From Saccharopolyspora elongata (GTDB lineage: Bacteria > Actinomycetota > Actinomycetes > Mycobacteriales > Pseudonocardiaceae), in assembly GCF_004348985.1 (NCBI RefSeq), contig NZ_SMKW01000015.1:1-64000 (forward strand): a DNA stretch of 64,000 nucleotides, given 5' to 3'. This document shows, piece after piece, positions 37,698-46,013 of this stretch. Within the stretch, counting starts at the first letter, position 1. Every line of letters begins with the position of its first letter. The notes under the pieces are model-generated. The model was given only the letters and a program-made list of their open reading frames with translations. It was not told the origin of the DNA and made no database searches. The position numbers and the translations under genes are program-made.

Positions 37698-38189
37698 TCA
37701 TCGCGCGGTTCCGTCGAGTGATTCCAGCACCTTGGCGAGCAGCTCGCCCAGTTTCTCCCGTTCGTCGGGTGCCAACGGTGCGAGCAGGTCGCGTTCGCGC
37801 TCCAGCTGCGCCGGGAACAGCCGGTCGATCAGCTCCAGCCCGCGCTCGGTGAGCCGCACGTCGATCTCCCGCCGGTCGCGCCGGGACGAGGTGCGGGTGA
37901 TCAGCCCCTCGGTCTCCAGCCGGGCCAGCCGCTTAGTGGTGGCCGCGCCGGAGGACAGCGTCTCCCTGGTGAGCTGGCTGGGGCGCAGCCCGCCGCCGGC
38001 CCGCCGCAGCGCGCTGAGCACCTCGAACTCCATCCGCGACAGCCCGGAGTCGGCGAACGCGGACTCGTCGAGCTGGTTGGTCAGCGCACCCAGCCGCCGC
38101 ACCCTGCCGATCACGTCGATCGGGGACACGTCCAGGTCCGGGCGCTGCTCGCGCCATTGCGCGCTGATCCGTCCGACCACGTCGCCCAA
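37698..38189 (-). CDS. MarR-family regulator
   Basis: 163 residues from TTG 38189, supported by AAGGAG five bases upstream. The winged HTH (GLSRMEFEVLSALRR... RPSQLTRETLSSGAATTKRLARLETEGLI, wing RRDRREIDVRLTERG) is complete. Divergent from a FUSC-type transporter with a shared dyad, so it probably represses the transporter and itself and is released by an aromatic acid or similar ligand. Confidence 0.92.
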   Translation of the reverse strand: MGDVVGRISAQWREQRPDLDVSPIDVIGRVRRLGALTNQLDESAFADSGLSRMEFEVLSALRRAGGGLRPSQLTRETLSSGAATTKRLARLETEGLITRTSSRRDRREIDVRLTERGLELIDRLFPAQLERERDLLAPLAPDEREKLGELLAKVLESLDGTAR

Positions 38190-38198
38190 CGCAACTCC

Positions 38199-38236
38199 TT
38201 CACAAGTAAACCATCTGGTAATATTTTACTAGTGAA
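38199..38236. promoter_or_regulatory. MarR operator dyad
   Basis: TTCACAAGTAAA (38199-38210) and TTTACTAGTGAA (38225-38236), inverted with one mismatch and a 14-base centre. It overlaps the GTG of the FUSC gene, whose message must therefore start very close to or at its first codon. Confidence 0.75.
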
Positions 38237-39866
38237 CGTCTTTTCCCGCGCCGCCGTCTCCCGTCTCCGCCGGACCCTGCGCACCCGCGAAGCGCTGCGG
38301 TTCAACTGGACGGTCGGCGGCGTAGTGGTGCCCGCGGCGCGCGTCGGCGTGTCGTTCGCCACGCCGATAGTCGCGCTGGTGGCGCTGGACCGCATCGACC
38401 TCGTCCCCTTCGCCGCGTTCGGCGCCTTCACGTCGCTGTACTGCCGGGTGGACACGTGGTCCCGCCGGGCGCGCCTGCTGTCGCTGATCGCGCTGGGCTT
38501 GGTCGCGAGCGTGGCGGCGGCAACGATGATCGCCGCCGCCACGGACGACCCGCTGGCCGGGGTCCTCGTGCTCACGGCGATCGCGGCGCTGGGGAAGCTG
38601 GCGTCGGACTTGCTCGACTTCGGCCCGCCCGGCGGCCTGATGTTCGTCTTCGCGGCCGGCGCCGCCGCGTACGCCTCGCACGGCTGGTCCACCGTCGGCC
38701 TGCACATCGGGGTCACCGCCGCATCGGCAGTGCTGTCGGTGGCGCTGAGCCTGCTCGGCAACCTGCTGCACCCGACCGGGCCCCACCGGGTGGCCGCCGC
38801 CCGCGCCCTGGCGGCCGTCGCGGACCACCTCGAAACCCCGGGCCACGCCACCCGCCACCGCGCGCACCTCGCGGTGCACCGGGCGATGGCGACGCTGCGC
38901 GGCAAGCCCCACCGCGGCACGTTCGACCGCATCCGCGCCCACCTGGCCCAGGCGGAAACCCTGCTCCACCACCCGACCGACGCCGCCGCGGAGCTGCGCG
39001 CGCTGTCCCGGAAGATCCACCGCGGCCGAGTCCCGGCCCCCCGGAACCGTCCACTGGAACCGCAGTTTCAATTGAAACCGTCGACGAGGACGCGCGGTTC
39101 GCGGTTTCAATTGAAACTGCGGACCACCCAGCGGCTGCGGCGGATCGCGCCGTTCCTGCCCGGCGCCGGGCGGATGGTCATCGCCTGCCTGCTCGCCGGG
39201 TTGATCACCGGCGCGCTGGGGCTCGGGCACGAGTACTGGGCGATCGTGTCGGCCAGCGCGGTGCTGCAGTCGGCGAACGCGACGAGCACCTGGCACCGGA
39301 CGGTCCAGCGCACGACCGGGACCATCGCCGGGGCCCTGCTGGCGCTGGTGATGTTCGGCTTCCACCCGCGCCCGATGGCGATCCTCGTCCTGGTGGTGGT
39401 CTGCCAGCTGGTCGCCGAACTCGTGGTGCAGGCCAACTACGCCCTGGGGCTGATGTTCGTGACTCCCCTGGCCCTCGGCCTCAGCTCGCTAGGCAACCCG
39501 GCGGCGCACAACGCCCTGGTCGCCGAGCGGATCGGCACCACGGTGCTGGGCGCGCTGATCGCGGCGGCGGTGAGCCTCCTGCTGATCAACCGCCAAACCA
39601 CCCGCCGCCTCGAAGCGGCGATCGCCGAGTGCCGCCGGGCTCAGGAATCCCTCCGCGAAGCCGTTTCACACCAAGAGACTACTGTGGACGGTGTCCGCTC
39701 CCGCCTGGCGCGCTCCCTCTTCGCACTCCGCGACGCCCACGCGGTCGCCGAAGGCGAACTCTGGCACCGGAACGTCCGAACCCAAGAAGTCCTCGACACC
39801 GAGCACACTGCCTACGAACTCCTCGCGGCGACCGCTCCGACCCGTGAGCACTTCGGACTGCCATAA
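38232..39866 (+). CDS. FUSC-family membrane protein (aromatic acid exporter-like)
   Basis: 544 residues from GTG 38232, no Shine-Dalgarno visible. Two six-helix blocks (about 25-175 and 310-450) flank a cytoplasmic linker, and a helical tail follows; this is the FUSC/YccS/ArAE layout of efflux proteins. Codons 277-297 (39060-39122) are a complete 63-bp paired-palindrome element read in frame as PQFQLKP...RFQLKLR, which sits in the linker just before the second membrane block. MarR control is likely. Confidence 0.85.
   Translation: MNVFSRAAVSRLRRTLRTREALRFNWTVGGVVVPAARVGVSFATPIVALVALDRIDLVPFAAFGAFTSLYCRVDTWSRRARLLSLIALGLVASVAAATMIAAATDDPLAGVLVLTAIAALGKLASDLLDFGPPGGLMFVFAAGAAAYASHGWSTVGLHIGVTAASAVLSVALSLLGNLLHPTGPHRVAAARALAAVADHLETPGHATRHRAHLAVHRAMATLRGKPHRGTFDRIRAHLAQAETLLHHPTDAAAELRALSRKIHRGRVPAPRNRPLEPQFQLKPSTRTRGSRFQLKLRTTQRLRRIAPFLPGAGRMVIACLLAGLITGALGLGHEYWAIVSASAVLQSANATSTWHRTVQRTTGTIAGALLALVMFGFHPRPMAILVLVVVCQLVAELVVQANYALGLMFVTPLALGLSSLGNPAAHNALVAERIGTTVLGALIAAAVSLLLINRQTTRRLEAAIAECRRAQESLREAVSHQETTVDGVRSRLARSLFALRDAHAVAEGELWHRNVRTQEVLDTEHTAYELLAATAPTREHFGLP
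39060..39122. repeat. Paired-palindrome element, copy C, in frame within FUSC
   Basis: Perfect 21-bp arms (39060-39080, 39102-39122) around a 21-bp spacer; each arm holds the palindrome GTTTCAATTGAAAC, centres 39 bp apart. The 63 bp begin at the first base of codon 277 and are exactly 21 codons without a stop. Confidence 0.9.
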
Positions 39867-39914
39867 CTCCCCGGCTACTGCGTGCAGAGACAACCCGCAT
39901 GCACGCGGAGGCAT

Positions 39915-40085
39915 CCGGCGAAGTCGTCGTTGACGACGCTGACTTCTGTCCTCGTACATGTGATGGCGGGCGATCAGGCCGCCCTCCACCGTGAGGTGCA
40001 GGGCGAAGGTCATCTCGAAGCGTTTGCCGGTGGCCTTCACGACCTGCGAGCTCCGGCCGAACACCACATGGGCGGCTCGAACCAG
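39915..40085 (-). pseudogene. SnoaL/NTF2-like domain C-terminal remnant
   Basis: On the minus strand, KATGKRFEMTFALHLTVEGG followed by LIARHHMYEDRS is the end of a SnoaL-like polyketide-cyclase/NTF2-fold protein (normally 130-150 residues). No start or N-terminal half is present and neighbouring frames are closed. Confidence 0.65.
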
Positions 40086-40139
40086 TGCGGGCCGCGTCGC
40101 GCGCCGCTGCTCGAACCCGGGCGGAGGCCTTGGTGGAGT

Positions 40140-40962
40140 TCGGCCCCGTCGGCGGAGATCGCCGAGGAGCTCAACACTCTGCTGCGGGATCCCGAGGTGC
40201 GGGCGATCATCGCGCATGACGGGGGGGCAGACAGTCCTCGGCTACCTCGACCTTGTCGACATCGAAGCGGTCACAGCCGATCCCAAGCCCATCCTCGGCT
40301 ACAGCGACATCTCGTTGCTGCATCTGGTGCTTTATTCGCGCACAGGCTTGGTGGGATTCCACGCCGACTTGGCGACGCCCGGCCTCGGCGGGGCGTGGCA
40401 GGCCGTCCCCGCCGCGCGCAGAGGGGAGCTTGAGGACCTTTATTCAACGCTGCTGACCGGTACCGAGGCGATCGGCACGCTGCCTACCGAGCCGTCGTGG
40501 GAGTGCTGGCGTGCCGGGCGTGCCGAAGGGCCGCTGATCGGCGGGGTGCTCAATCGCATCATGAGGGCGCAGGCGACGCGTTACGCGCTGCCGCTCGACT
40601 GGTTCGACGGCGCGGTGTTGTTCTGGGAGGAGCTTGGCGGCGAGGCGTCATGGGTGTGGAGCGACCTGCACGTGCTGCGGCACTGCGGCATCCTTGATCG
40701 CATCTCCGGCATGGTCGTCGGTGTTCCATGCCGGATCGGTGGGCTCGGTTCGTCCGATGCCTCGCCGACCCTCCCCGAGATCGTCTTCGACGTCCTCGGC
40801 AAGCGTGATATCCCGGTACTCGGCAACGTCGATTTCGGACACGCCGGCCCGAACCTGCCGATGCCCGTCGGCGTCCGTGTCGCTCTCGATGCGGAGCAAC
40901 GGACCTTGTCGCTGCTCGATCCAGCGGTCCGACCGCACGCGACAACGGGACCGGTTGGCTGA
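40140..40962 (+). pseudogene. S66 LD-carboxypeptidase (MccF-like), truncated and frameshifted
   Basis: AEIAEELNTLLRDPEVRAIIAHDGG runs to a tract of seven G at about 40218-40224; similarity continues in the next frame as QTVLGYLDLVDIEAV, PKPILGYSDISLLHLVLY and so on to 40962. Removing one G would join them. The family's N-terminal 70 residues are missing, and the nucleophile serine normally just after the GG turn is not evident. The downstream glutamate/histidine half is well preserved (LLGGVLNRIM-like, GVRVALD). Confidence 0.75.
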
Positions 40963-41046
40963 CGCAAGGTCAGTGCTGGTATCAGCCCACGAAGTCCGAC
41001 TGCCGTACTAGGCCCGGTCCACTGACACCCTCTGCCAGCAGACGGC

Positions 41047-41094
41047 CCGCAATTTCAATGGAAATCGAAGGTCCGATTTCCATTGAAATTGCGG
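41047..41094. repeat. Paired-palindrome element, copy D (24-bp spacing)
   Basis: 48-bp inverted repeat, 23-bp arms with one mismatch. Flanks match copy A (CCGCA outside, TCGA inside), but the two core palindromes are exchanged: ATTTCAATGGAAAT on the left and ATTTCCATTGAAAT on the right. Lies between convergent genes. Confidence 0.85.
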
Positions 41095-41144
41095 AGAACC
41101 CCGCGCCCGCGAACCGGTCGGTGCGCACTGGAGGAGCGCGGGCC

Positions 41145-41627
41145 CTACGCGACGTGGAGGAGCGCGCCCTCGCCGCGTTCGGCGACCGCTAGGACGAACG
41201 TGCGGAAGTCTTCGAATTCGGCCTCGACGAACTCCCGCTCGTCTTCGTCCATTCCGTCGTAGATGTCCTCGGGCTCCGCATCGCGCAGCCAGCCGGCCAG
41301 CTCCTCGATCAGGCCCGGGTCGATCTCCATGGCCTGGCTGGGGCCGTCGTCGTCCTCTTCCGCATCCTCGTTGTAGTCCCAGTCGAGGTCGACGTAGTCC
41401 TCTCCCTTGAAGACGTTCACCGGCGCGTCCGCGACCAGGTGCTCCCACGTGTCGAGGGAGAACCGCTGGATGTAGAAGGTGCGGCGCTGCACGCTGAGGC
41501 TGGAGCCTCCCGGGGTCTCGTCTCCCGCCACGGGTTCGTTCAACAGACGCGCGGCATAGGCCGCATCCCGGCGGGCGCGGTCCAGTTCTTGCTCGGTGGC
41601 GCTCCGGAAGCTCGCATCGACGCCCAC
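41145..41627 (-). CDS. DUF1877-like small acidic protein
   Basis: 160 residues, GTG start. The opening MGVDASFRSATEQELDRARRD and the middle SLDTWEHLVADAP resemble the DUF1877 (YfbM) family, whose members have no known function. The second half is very acidic (EDAEEDDDGP, DEDEREFVEAEFED). It is the only apparently intact gene between 39.9 and 43.2 kb. Confidence 0.5.
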   Translation of the reverse strand: MGVDASFRSATEQELDRARRDAAYAARLLNEPVAGDETPGGSSLSVQRRTFYIQRFSLDTWEHLVADAPVNVFKGEDYVDLDWDYNEDAEEDDDGPSQAMEIDPGLIEELAGWLRDAEPEDIYDGMDEDEREFVEAEFEDFRTFVLAVAERGEGALLHVA

Positions 41628-41714
41628 AATTCAGCCTTTCAAGATCTCGGACGGGAACGAGATCGACAGTACGCAAGCCCGGTGTTCAGTGGAGCGGGTT
41701 TCGCCGAACCCTCG

Positions 41715-41759
41715 TCAGGCCAGGGCGCCGTGGGTCCAGAAGTTGGCGAGTTCCCGGCT
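41715..41759 (-). pseudogene. Duplicate of the TetR gene's 3' end
   Basis: On the minus strand SRELANFWTHGALA plus stop, nearly identical to SRELANFWAHGALT at the end of the TetR gene at 43278, including nucleotide identity through the stop. Upstream similarity is lost within about 45 bp. Confidence 0.6.
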
Positions 41760-42069
41760 CCCGCACCCCCAGGACCGAAGAAGTCCTGTCCATCGAACAG
41801 AAGTCGTACGAACTCCTCGCCTGCCACCCCCTCGCCCCGTGCACATCTCGAGTCGCAGCGAGTCTCGTCGACCTTCACCGCAGCCAAGGTACGACGAGGC
41901 GTGTCTGGCATTTGAGACACCTTCGGAGGTGGGGAACTGGTGAACTGCACCACCGGCGTTGATGCTGTTCGGAAAATGAAGGCGAGCCAGTGGAGGCGCG
42001 CATGGTCGGCACCCCGTGGTCCTCTCGTTCCAGTACGCGAATTCGCCACCATATGGGGAAACCCGACTA

Positions 42070-42890
42070 CGATCGTGTCCGACCGGACGCACCGGCTTGC
42101 CGTGATCGGCAAGGTGCTCGGCGTTCTCGCATCCAATCGTGCGCCTGGACCGCGCAATCGCCCGCCACGCACGATTTCCACTCGCGATATTCCTGATGCG
42201 CTGGATACCGGCTGGTCCTCGATTTCGGGTACGCGTCCTTCCCGGCCCTGCTGCGGCACTGCGGCCCTGAGCGGGTCGACGCGGTGCTGATCAGTCACGG
42301 CCACCCCGACCACGTCGCCGACCTCAGCCCATTCCTGCGCGCGCGGGCATTCCGACGCGACCTCAACCTGCCGCCAGTGCCGCTGTACGCACCATCCGGC
42401 GCTCTGGACGCGGTGCTCGGGCTCGACCGGGAGGAGTTCGTCGGCCATCCGTACACCGTGCACGTGATCGATCCCCCGCACGCGTTCGACCTCGGCCCGT
42501 TCCGGGTGCGAACTGTCGCCCTGCCCCATTACGAACCGAACATCGGCTTTCGGATCAGTGCAGGCGGCATCACGGTCGCGTACACCGGTGATACCGGGCC
42601 CGCCGAGGAACTCGTCGAGCTGGCCGAGGACGCCGACCTCTTCCTCGCACAAGCGATGTACACCAAGGAAGTTCCCGAACGCGATCGTGGCAACATGTGC
42701 AGCGCCGTGGACGTCGGGGAACTTCGCGACCAGGGCAGGCGCCGCGGAACTCATGCTGACCCACCTGTACTTGATGAAGAACGTCACTCCGGCGGATGCC
42801 AAAGCAGCTGCCCGCACGGCCTACCGGGGACCGATCACCGTTGCGCGCAGCGGGCACGTCTGGTCCAAGCGCGTCCGATATCCGGTCTGA
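42070..42890 (+). pseudogene. Metallo-beta-lactamase-fold hydrolase with several frameshifts
   Basis: Fragments in three frames give one MBL protein: HRLAVIGKVLG, then YRLVLDFGYASFPALLRHCG and DAVLISHGHPDHVADL (zinc motif HxHxDH), YTGDTGPAEELV with the second metal region, and after another shift FATRAGAAELMLTHL...ARSGHVW to 42890. At least two shifts (near 42150-42200 and 42720) break it. The frame 42284-42720 alone lacks both ends of the domain. Confidence 0.75.
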
Positions 42891-43277
42891 CGCCCACCCG
42901 GAACAGGGGCACGCCCGGGCTGGCGGCTGAATCGCCGTCCAAGGCGCCGGGATGCCCCGCCTGGGGATGCATGGGGCGTTCTTGCGTCACCAGTCCAGCA
43001 TGCCCGAGGCGTGATGTTCGCGCGGCTCATCCGGCCGCTCCACCTGTCCCGCTGACCGCTTGTGGGGCAGGTGGAACCACACGCTTCAACAGCGCGCCCC
43101 ATCTCGCTCGATGTCCGGCCTTTGTGGACGATTATCAGCGTGGATGATCCACGACGACGTCTGTGAAGACGAATCGTCTGCGGCAGCAGAGCCGAGAACG
43201 ACCCGTCCGGTTTCGGACAGCAAGTGCTCAGGCCGGCCCACGCGGCTGAGAGATCGCGCGCATTTCCGGTTCGCGGC
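42891..43277. other. 387-bp region without a gene
   Basis: No protein with family similarity and no start with a ribosome site. A few short inverted repeats occur around 42940-42975. Probably eroded sequence continuous with the pseudogenes to the left. Confidence 0.5.
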
Positions 43278-43898
43278 TCAGGTCAGGGCGCCGTGGGCCC
43301 AGAAGTTCGCCAGTTCCCGGCTCACCTCGTGGACCTCACGTTCCGGGTAGCGGTGGAGGACGAAGCGCGTGTAGGCGTAGTGCTCCGTCATGCCGCCCAG
43401 GAACGCCGCGCTGAGCTCCGGGTCGAGGCTCGGGCGGATCAGGCCCCGCTCGATGCCCTTGCGGGCCATCCGCGTGATGCGGTCGTGGAACGTGCGCCGG
43501 CTCTCGGCCTGCATCGCTTCGATCTCCGGGTCCGTCTGCGCTGTCTCGTGCAGGACCCGGAACAGGTCGGCGTTGTCCTCGTAGTAGCGGAAGTAGCGCT
43601 CCGTGCTGATCACCACGGACTCGATCGCGTCTCCCGGGTTCCACCGGGCGCGCGACTGGTCGAAGAGGCCGTCCAGCAGCTCCGTCATCAGCTCGACCAG
43701 TGCTTCGCGCTTGTCCGTGTAGTACCGGTAGAACGCGCCGTTGGACATGCCCGCCTCGGCCGCGATGTCGGCGACGCGCGACGCTGCGAAGCCCGACCGG
43801 CCGAACACCGTGCGCGCCGCGCGCAGCAGCGATTCCTTCGAGCCGCGCCCCTTCGGCGTCTTCGGGCTGGCTACCGGTTGCAGCCGCTCAACGGCCAC
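43278..43898 (-). CDS. TetR-family regulator of the oligopeptide operon
   Basis: 206 residues from GTG 43898 with AGGAGGT upstream. HTH: SKESLLRAARTVFGRSGFAASRVADIAAEAGMSNGAFYRYYTDKREAL. The rest is an all-helical ligand domain ending REVHEVSRELANFWAHGALT. Divergent from the ABC operon; a dyad overlaps that operon's promoter, so repression is likely. The inducer is unknown. Confidence 0.92.
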   Translation of the reverse strand: MAVERLQPVASPKTPKGRGSKESLLRAARTVFGRSGFAASRVADIAAEAGMSNGAFYRYYTDKREALVELMTELLDGLFDQSRARWNPGDAIESVVISTERYFRYYEDNADLFRVLHETAQTDPEIEAMQAESRRTFHDRITRMARKGIERGLIRPSLDPELSAAFLGGMTEHYAYTRFVLHRYPEREVHEVSRELANFWAHGALT

Positions 43899-43950
43899 CG
43901 CTACCTCCTGGTGACTCGGTACAGAGATGCGCCAACTTAGCGCACATCTA

Positions 43951-43990
43951 AAAACTGATATTGACGTCAGTTTTACACACGGCTTAGAGT
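43951..43990 (+). promoter_or_regulatory. Promoter with overlapping TetR dyad
   Basis: -35 TTGACG (43961-43966) and -10 TAGAGT (43985-43990) with an 18-bp spacer. The dyad AAAACTGA-N8-TCAGTTTT (43951-43974) covers the -35 and part of the spacer, a classic repression geometry. Confidence 0.75.
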
Positions 43991-44022
43991 GCCCGGCGTC
44001 ACACACCCTCGGGAGGCCAGCG

Positions 44023-45033
44023 TTGACACTCCCCCGCAAATCCCCGGACCCGGTGCTGGAAGTCGAGCACCTGAACATCTCCTTCCTCGGCCGGAAATCC
44101 CGCACCACCGCCGTGCGCGACGTGTCCTTCGACGTCGGTGCCGGCGAGATCGTCGGCATGGCGGGCGAAAGCGGCAGCGGCAAGTCGCTGACCGCGCTCG
44201 CCGTGATGGGTCTGCTGCCCACGCCGCCCGCGGTGATCGACGGCCGGATCCGCTTCGCGGGCACCGACCTGCTCCGCCTCTCGCAGCCGGAGCGGCAACG
44301 GCTGCGCGGCAGCGAACTCGGCATGGTCTTCCAGGAACCGATGAGCGCGCTGGACCCGGTGTTCACCGTCGGCCACCAGCTCACCGAATGCCTGCTGGCG
44401 CATCGCGGCATGGGCAAGCGGGCCGCCCGCACGGCCGCGGTCGAGATGCTCGAAGCCGTCGGGATCCCGTTGCCGGAGCAGCGCTTCGGCGAGTACCCGC
44501 ACCAGCTCTCCGGCGGGATGCGGCAGCGCGTGATGATCGCGATCGCGCTGATCTGCCGCCCCCGGCTGCTCATCGCCGACGAACCCACCACCGCCGTCGA
44601 CGTGACGATCCAGGCGCAGATCCTCGAACTGCTGCGGGACCTGACGCGGCAGCACGGCACGGCGGTCCTGTTCATCACCCACGACCTCGGCGTCGTCGCC
44701 GAGCTCTGCGACCGGATGGTCACCCTCTACGCGGGCGAAACGGTCGAGAGCGGGCCCGTTTCCGGCGTGCTCGGCGCGCCCCGGCACCCCTACACCTCGC
44801 GGCTGTTGCAGGCCATCCCGCGGATCGAGGCCCGCCACGCCGAGCTCAAGGCGATCCCCGGCCGGGTGCCGCCGCCGGACGCCCCGCCGCCGGGATGCGT
44901 CTTCCACCCGCGCTGCGACTTCACCACCGACGACTGCCGGGACCACCGGCCCGAGCTGCTCCCGGTCGCCGGCGCGCGCACGGTGCGCTGCGGCCGAACC
45001 GCCGACCTGACGCTGCCGGGGGTCGCGAGGTGA
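44023..45033 (+). CDS. Oligopeptide ABC transporter ATPase (DppD/OppD-like)
   Basis: 336 residues from TTG 44023 (GGGAGG upstream). Walker [10 protein letters not shown]-loop FQEPMSAL, signature LSGGMRQR, Walker B LLIADEPTTAVD and H-loop FITHDL are present. The C-terminal oligopeptide-type extension PPGCVFHPRCDF... binds Fe-S in some family members. With the next ATPase it powers import through the two permeases. Overlaps the next gene (GTGA). Confidence 0.93.
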   Translation: MTLPRKSPDPVLEVEHLNISFLGRKSRTTAVRDVSFDVGAGEIVGMAGESGSGKSLTALAVMGLLPTPPAVIDGRIRFAGTDLLRLSQPERQRLRGSELGMVFQEPMSALDPVFTVGHQLTECLLAHRGMGKRAARTAAVEMLEAVGIPLPEQRFGEYPHQLSGGMRQRVMIAIALICRPRLLIADEPTTAVDVTIQAQILELLRDLTRQHGTAVLFITHDLGVVAELCDRMVTLYAGETVESGPVSGVLGAPRHPYTSRLLQAIPRIEARHAELKAIPGRVPPPDAPPPGCVFHPRCDFTTDDCRDHRPELLPVAGARTVRCGRTADLTLPGVAR

Positions 45034-46013
45034 GCGAGTTGCTTCAGGTCGATGACCTTGCGGTGTCGTTCGCGACCAAGCGCAAGGGCGAGCGGGTGCG
45101 CGCCGTCGACGGTGTTTCCTTCGCGTTGCGCGAAGGCGAAACGCTGGGCCTGATCGGCGAGTCGGGCTCCGGCAAGTCCACGCTGAGCCGCGCGCTGCTG
45201 CAGCTGGTGCGCCCCAGTGGCGGCGAGGTGCGCCTCGCGGGCGCGGACCTGGCGGCGCTGCGCGGCCGGGCCCGGCGCGAAGCGCTGACCCGCTTGCAGA
45301 TGGTGTTCCAGGACCCGAACGCGTCGCTGGACCCGCGGATGCGCATCGCGGCCAGCGTCGAAGAGCCGCTCGTGGTGCAGGGCAAGGGGAATCGCGCCGA
45401 GCGCAGGACCCGCGCACTGGCGGCGCTGGAGTCGGTCGGCCTGTCGGCCGAACACGGCGGGCGCTACCCGCACGAGCTCTCCGGCGGCCAGAAGCAGCGG
45501 GTCAACATCGCCCGCGCGCTCGTCCTGGATCCCGCGCTGGTGGTCTGCGACGAACCGGTGTCGGCGCTGGACGTGGCGCTGCAGGCGGAGATCCTCGACC
45601 TGCTGCGCCGGCTGCAGGCCGACCTCGGGCTGTCCTACCTGTTCATCACCCACGACCTGGCGGTGGTCTCGAACATCGCCGACCGGGTCGCGGTGATGTA
45701 CCTGGGCCGGCTGATGGAGCTCGGCCCGGTGGACGAGGTGGTGGAGCGGCCGCTGCACCCCTACACCGAGGCACTGGTCTCGGCGCAGCCGCGGATCGGC
45801 GCCCAGCAGCGGGACCGCATCGTCCTCGAAGGCGACATCCCGAGTCCGGTGGACCCGCCGTCGGGCTGCCGGTTCCGCACCCGGTGCCGCTACGCGCAGC
45901 AGCGGTGCGCCGAGGAGGTCCCGAAGTGGGCGGAGGTCGAACCGGGCCGCTGGTCCGCGTGCCACTTCCCCGAATCCCTGCCGCTGCGCGGCGTCGAAGG
46001 AGGCCAGGCGTGA
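45030..46013 (+). CDS. Oligopeptide ABC transporter ATPase (DppF/OppF-like)
   Basis: 327 residues, GTG overlapping the previous stop. Walker [30 protein letters not shown] and ITHDL are intact, and the [16 protein letters not shown] cysteine tail is of the oligopeptide class. Partner of the preceding ATPase. Its stop overlaps the binding-protein start. Confidence 0.93.
   Translation: MSELLQVDDLAVSFATKRKGERVRAVDGVSFALREGETLGLIGESGSGKSTLSRALLQLVRPSGGEVRLAGADLAALRGRARREALTRLQMVFQDPNASLDPRMRIAASVEEPLVVQGKGNRAERRTRALAALESVGLSAEHGGRYPHELSGGQKQRVNIARALVLDPALVVCDEPVSALDVALQAEILDLLRRLQADLGLSYLFITHDLAVVSNIADRVAVMYLGRLMELGPVDEVVERPLHPYTEALVSAQPRIGAQQRDRIVLEGDIPSPVDPPSGCRFRTRCRYAQQRCAEEVPKWAEVEPGRWSACHFPESLPLRGVEGGQA

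Noticed and set aside
39060..39122. Classic parS sites
   Set aside because: The cores read TTTCAATTGAAA or TTTCGCGCGAAA, not TTTCACGTGAAA. The resemblance is kept only as a hypothesis in the findings.
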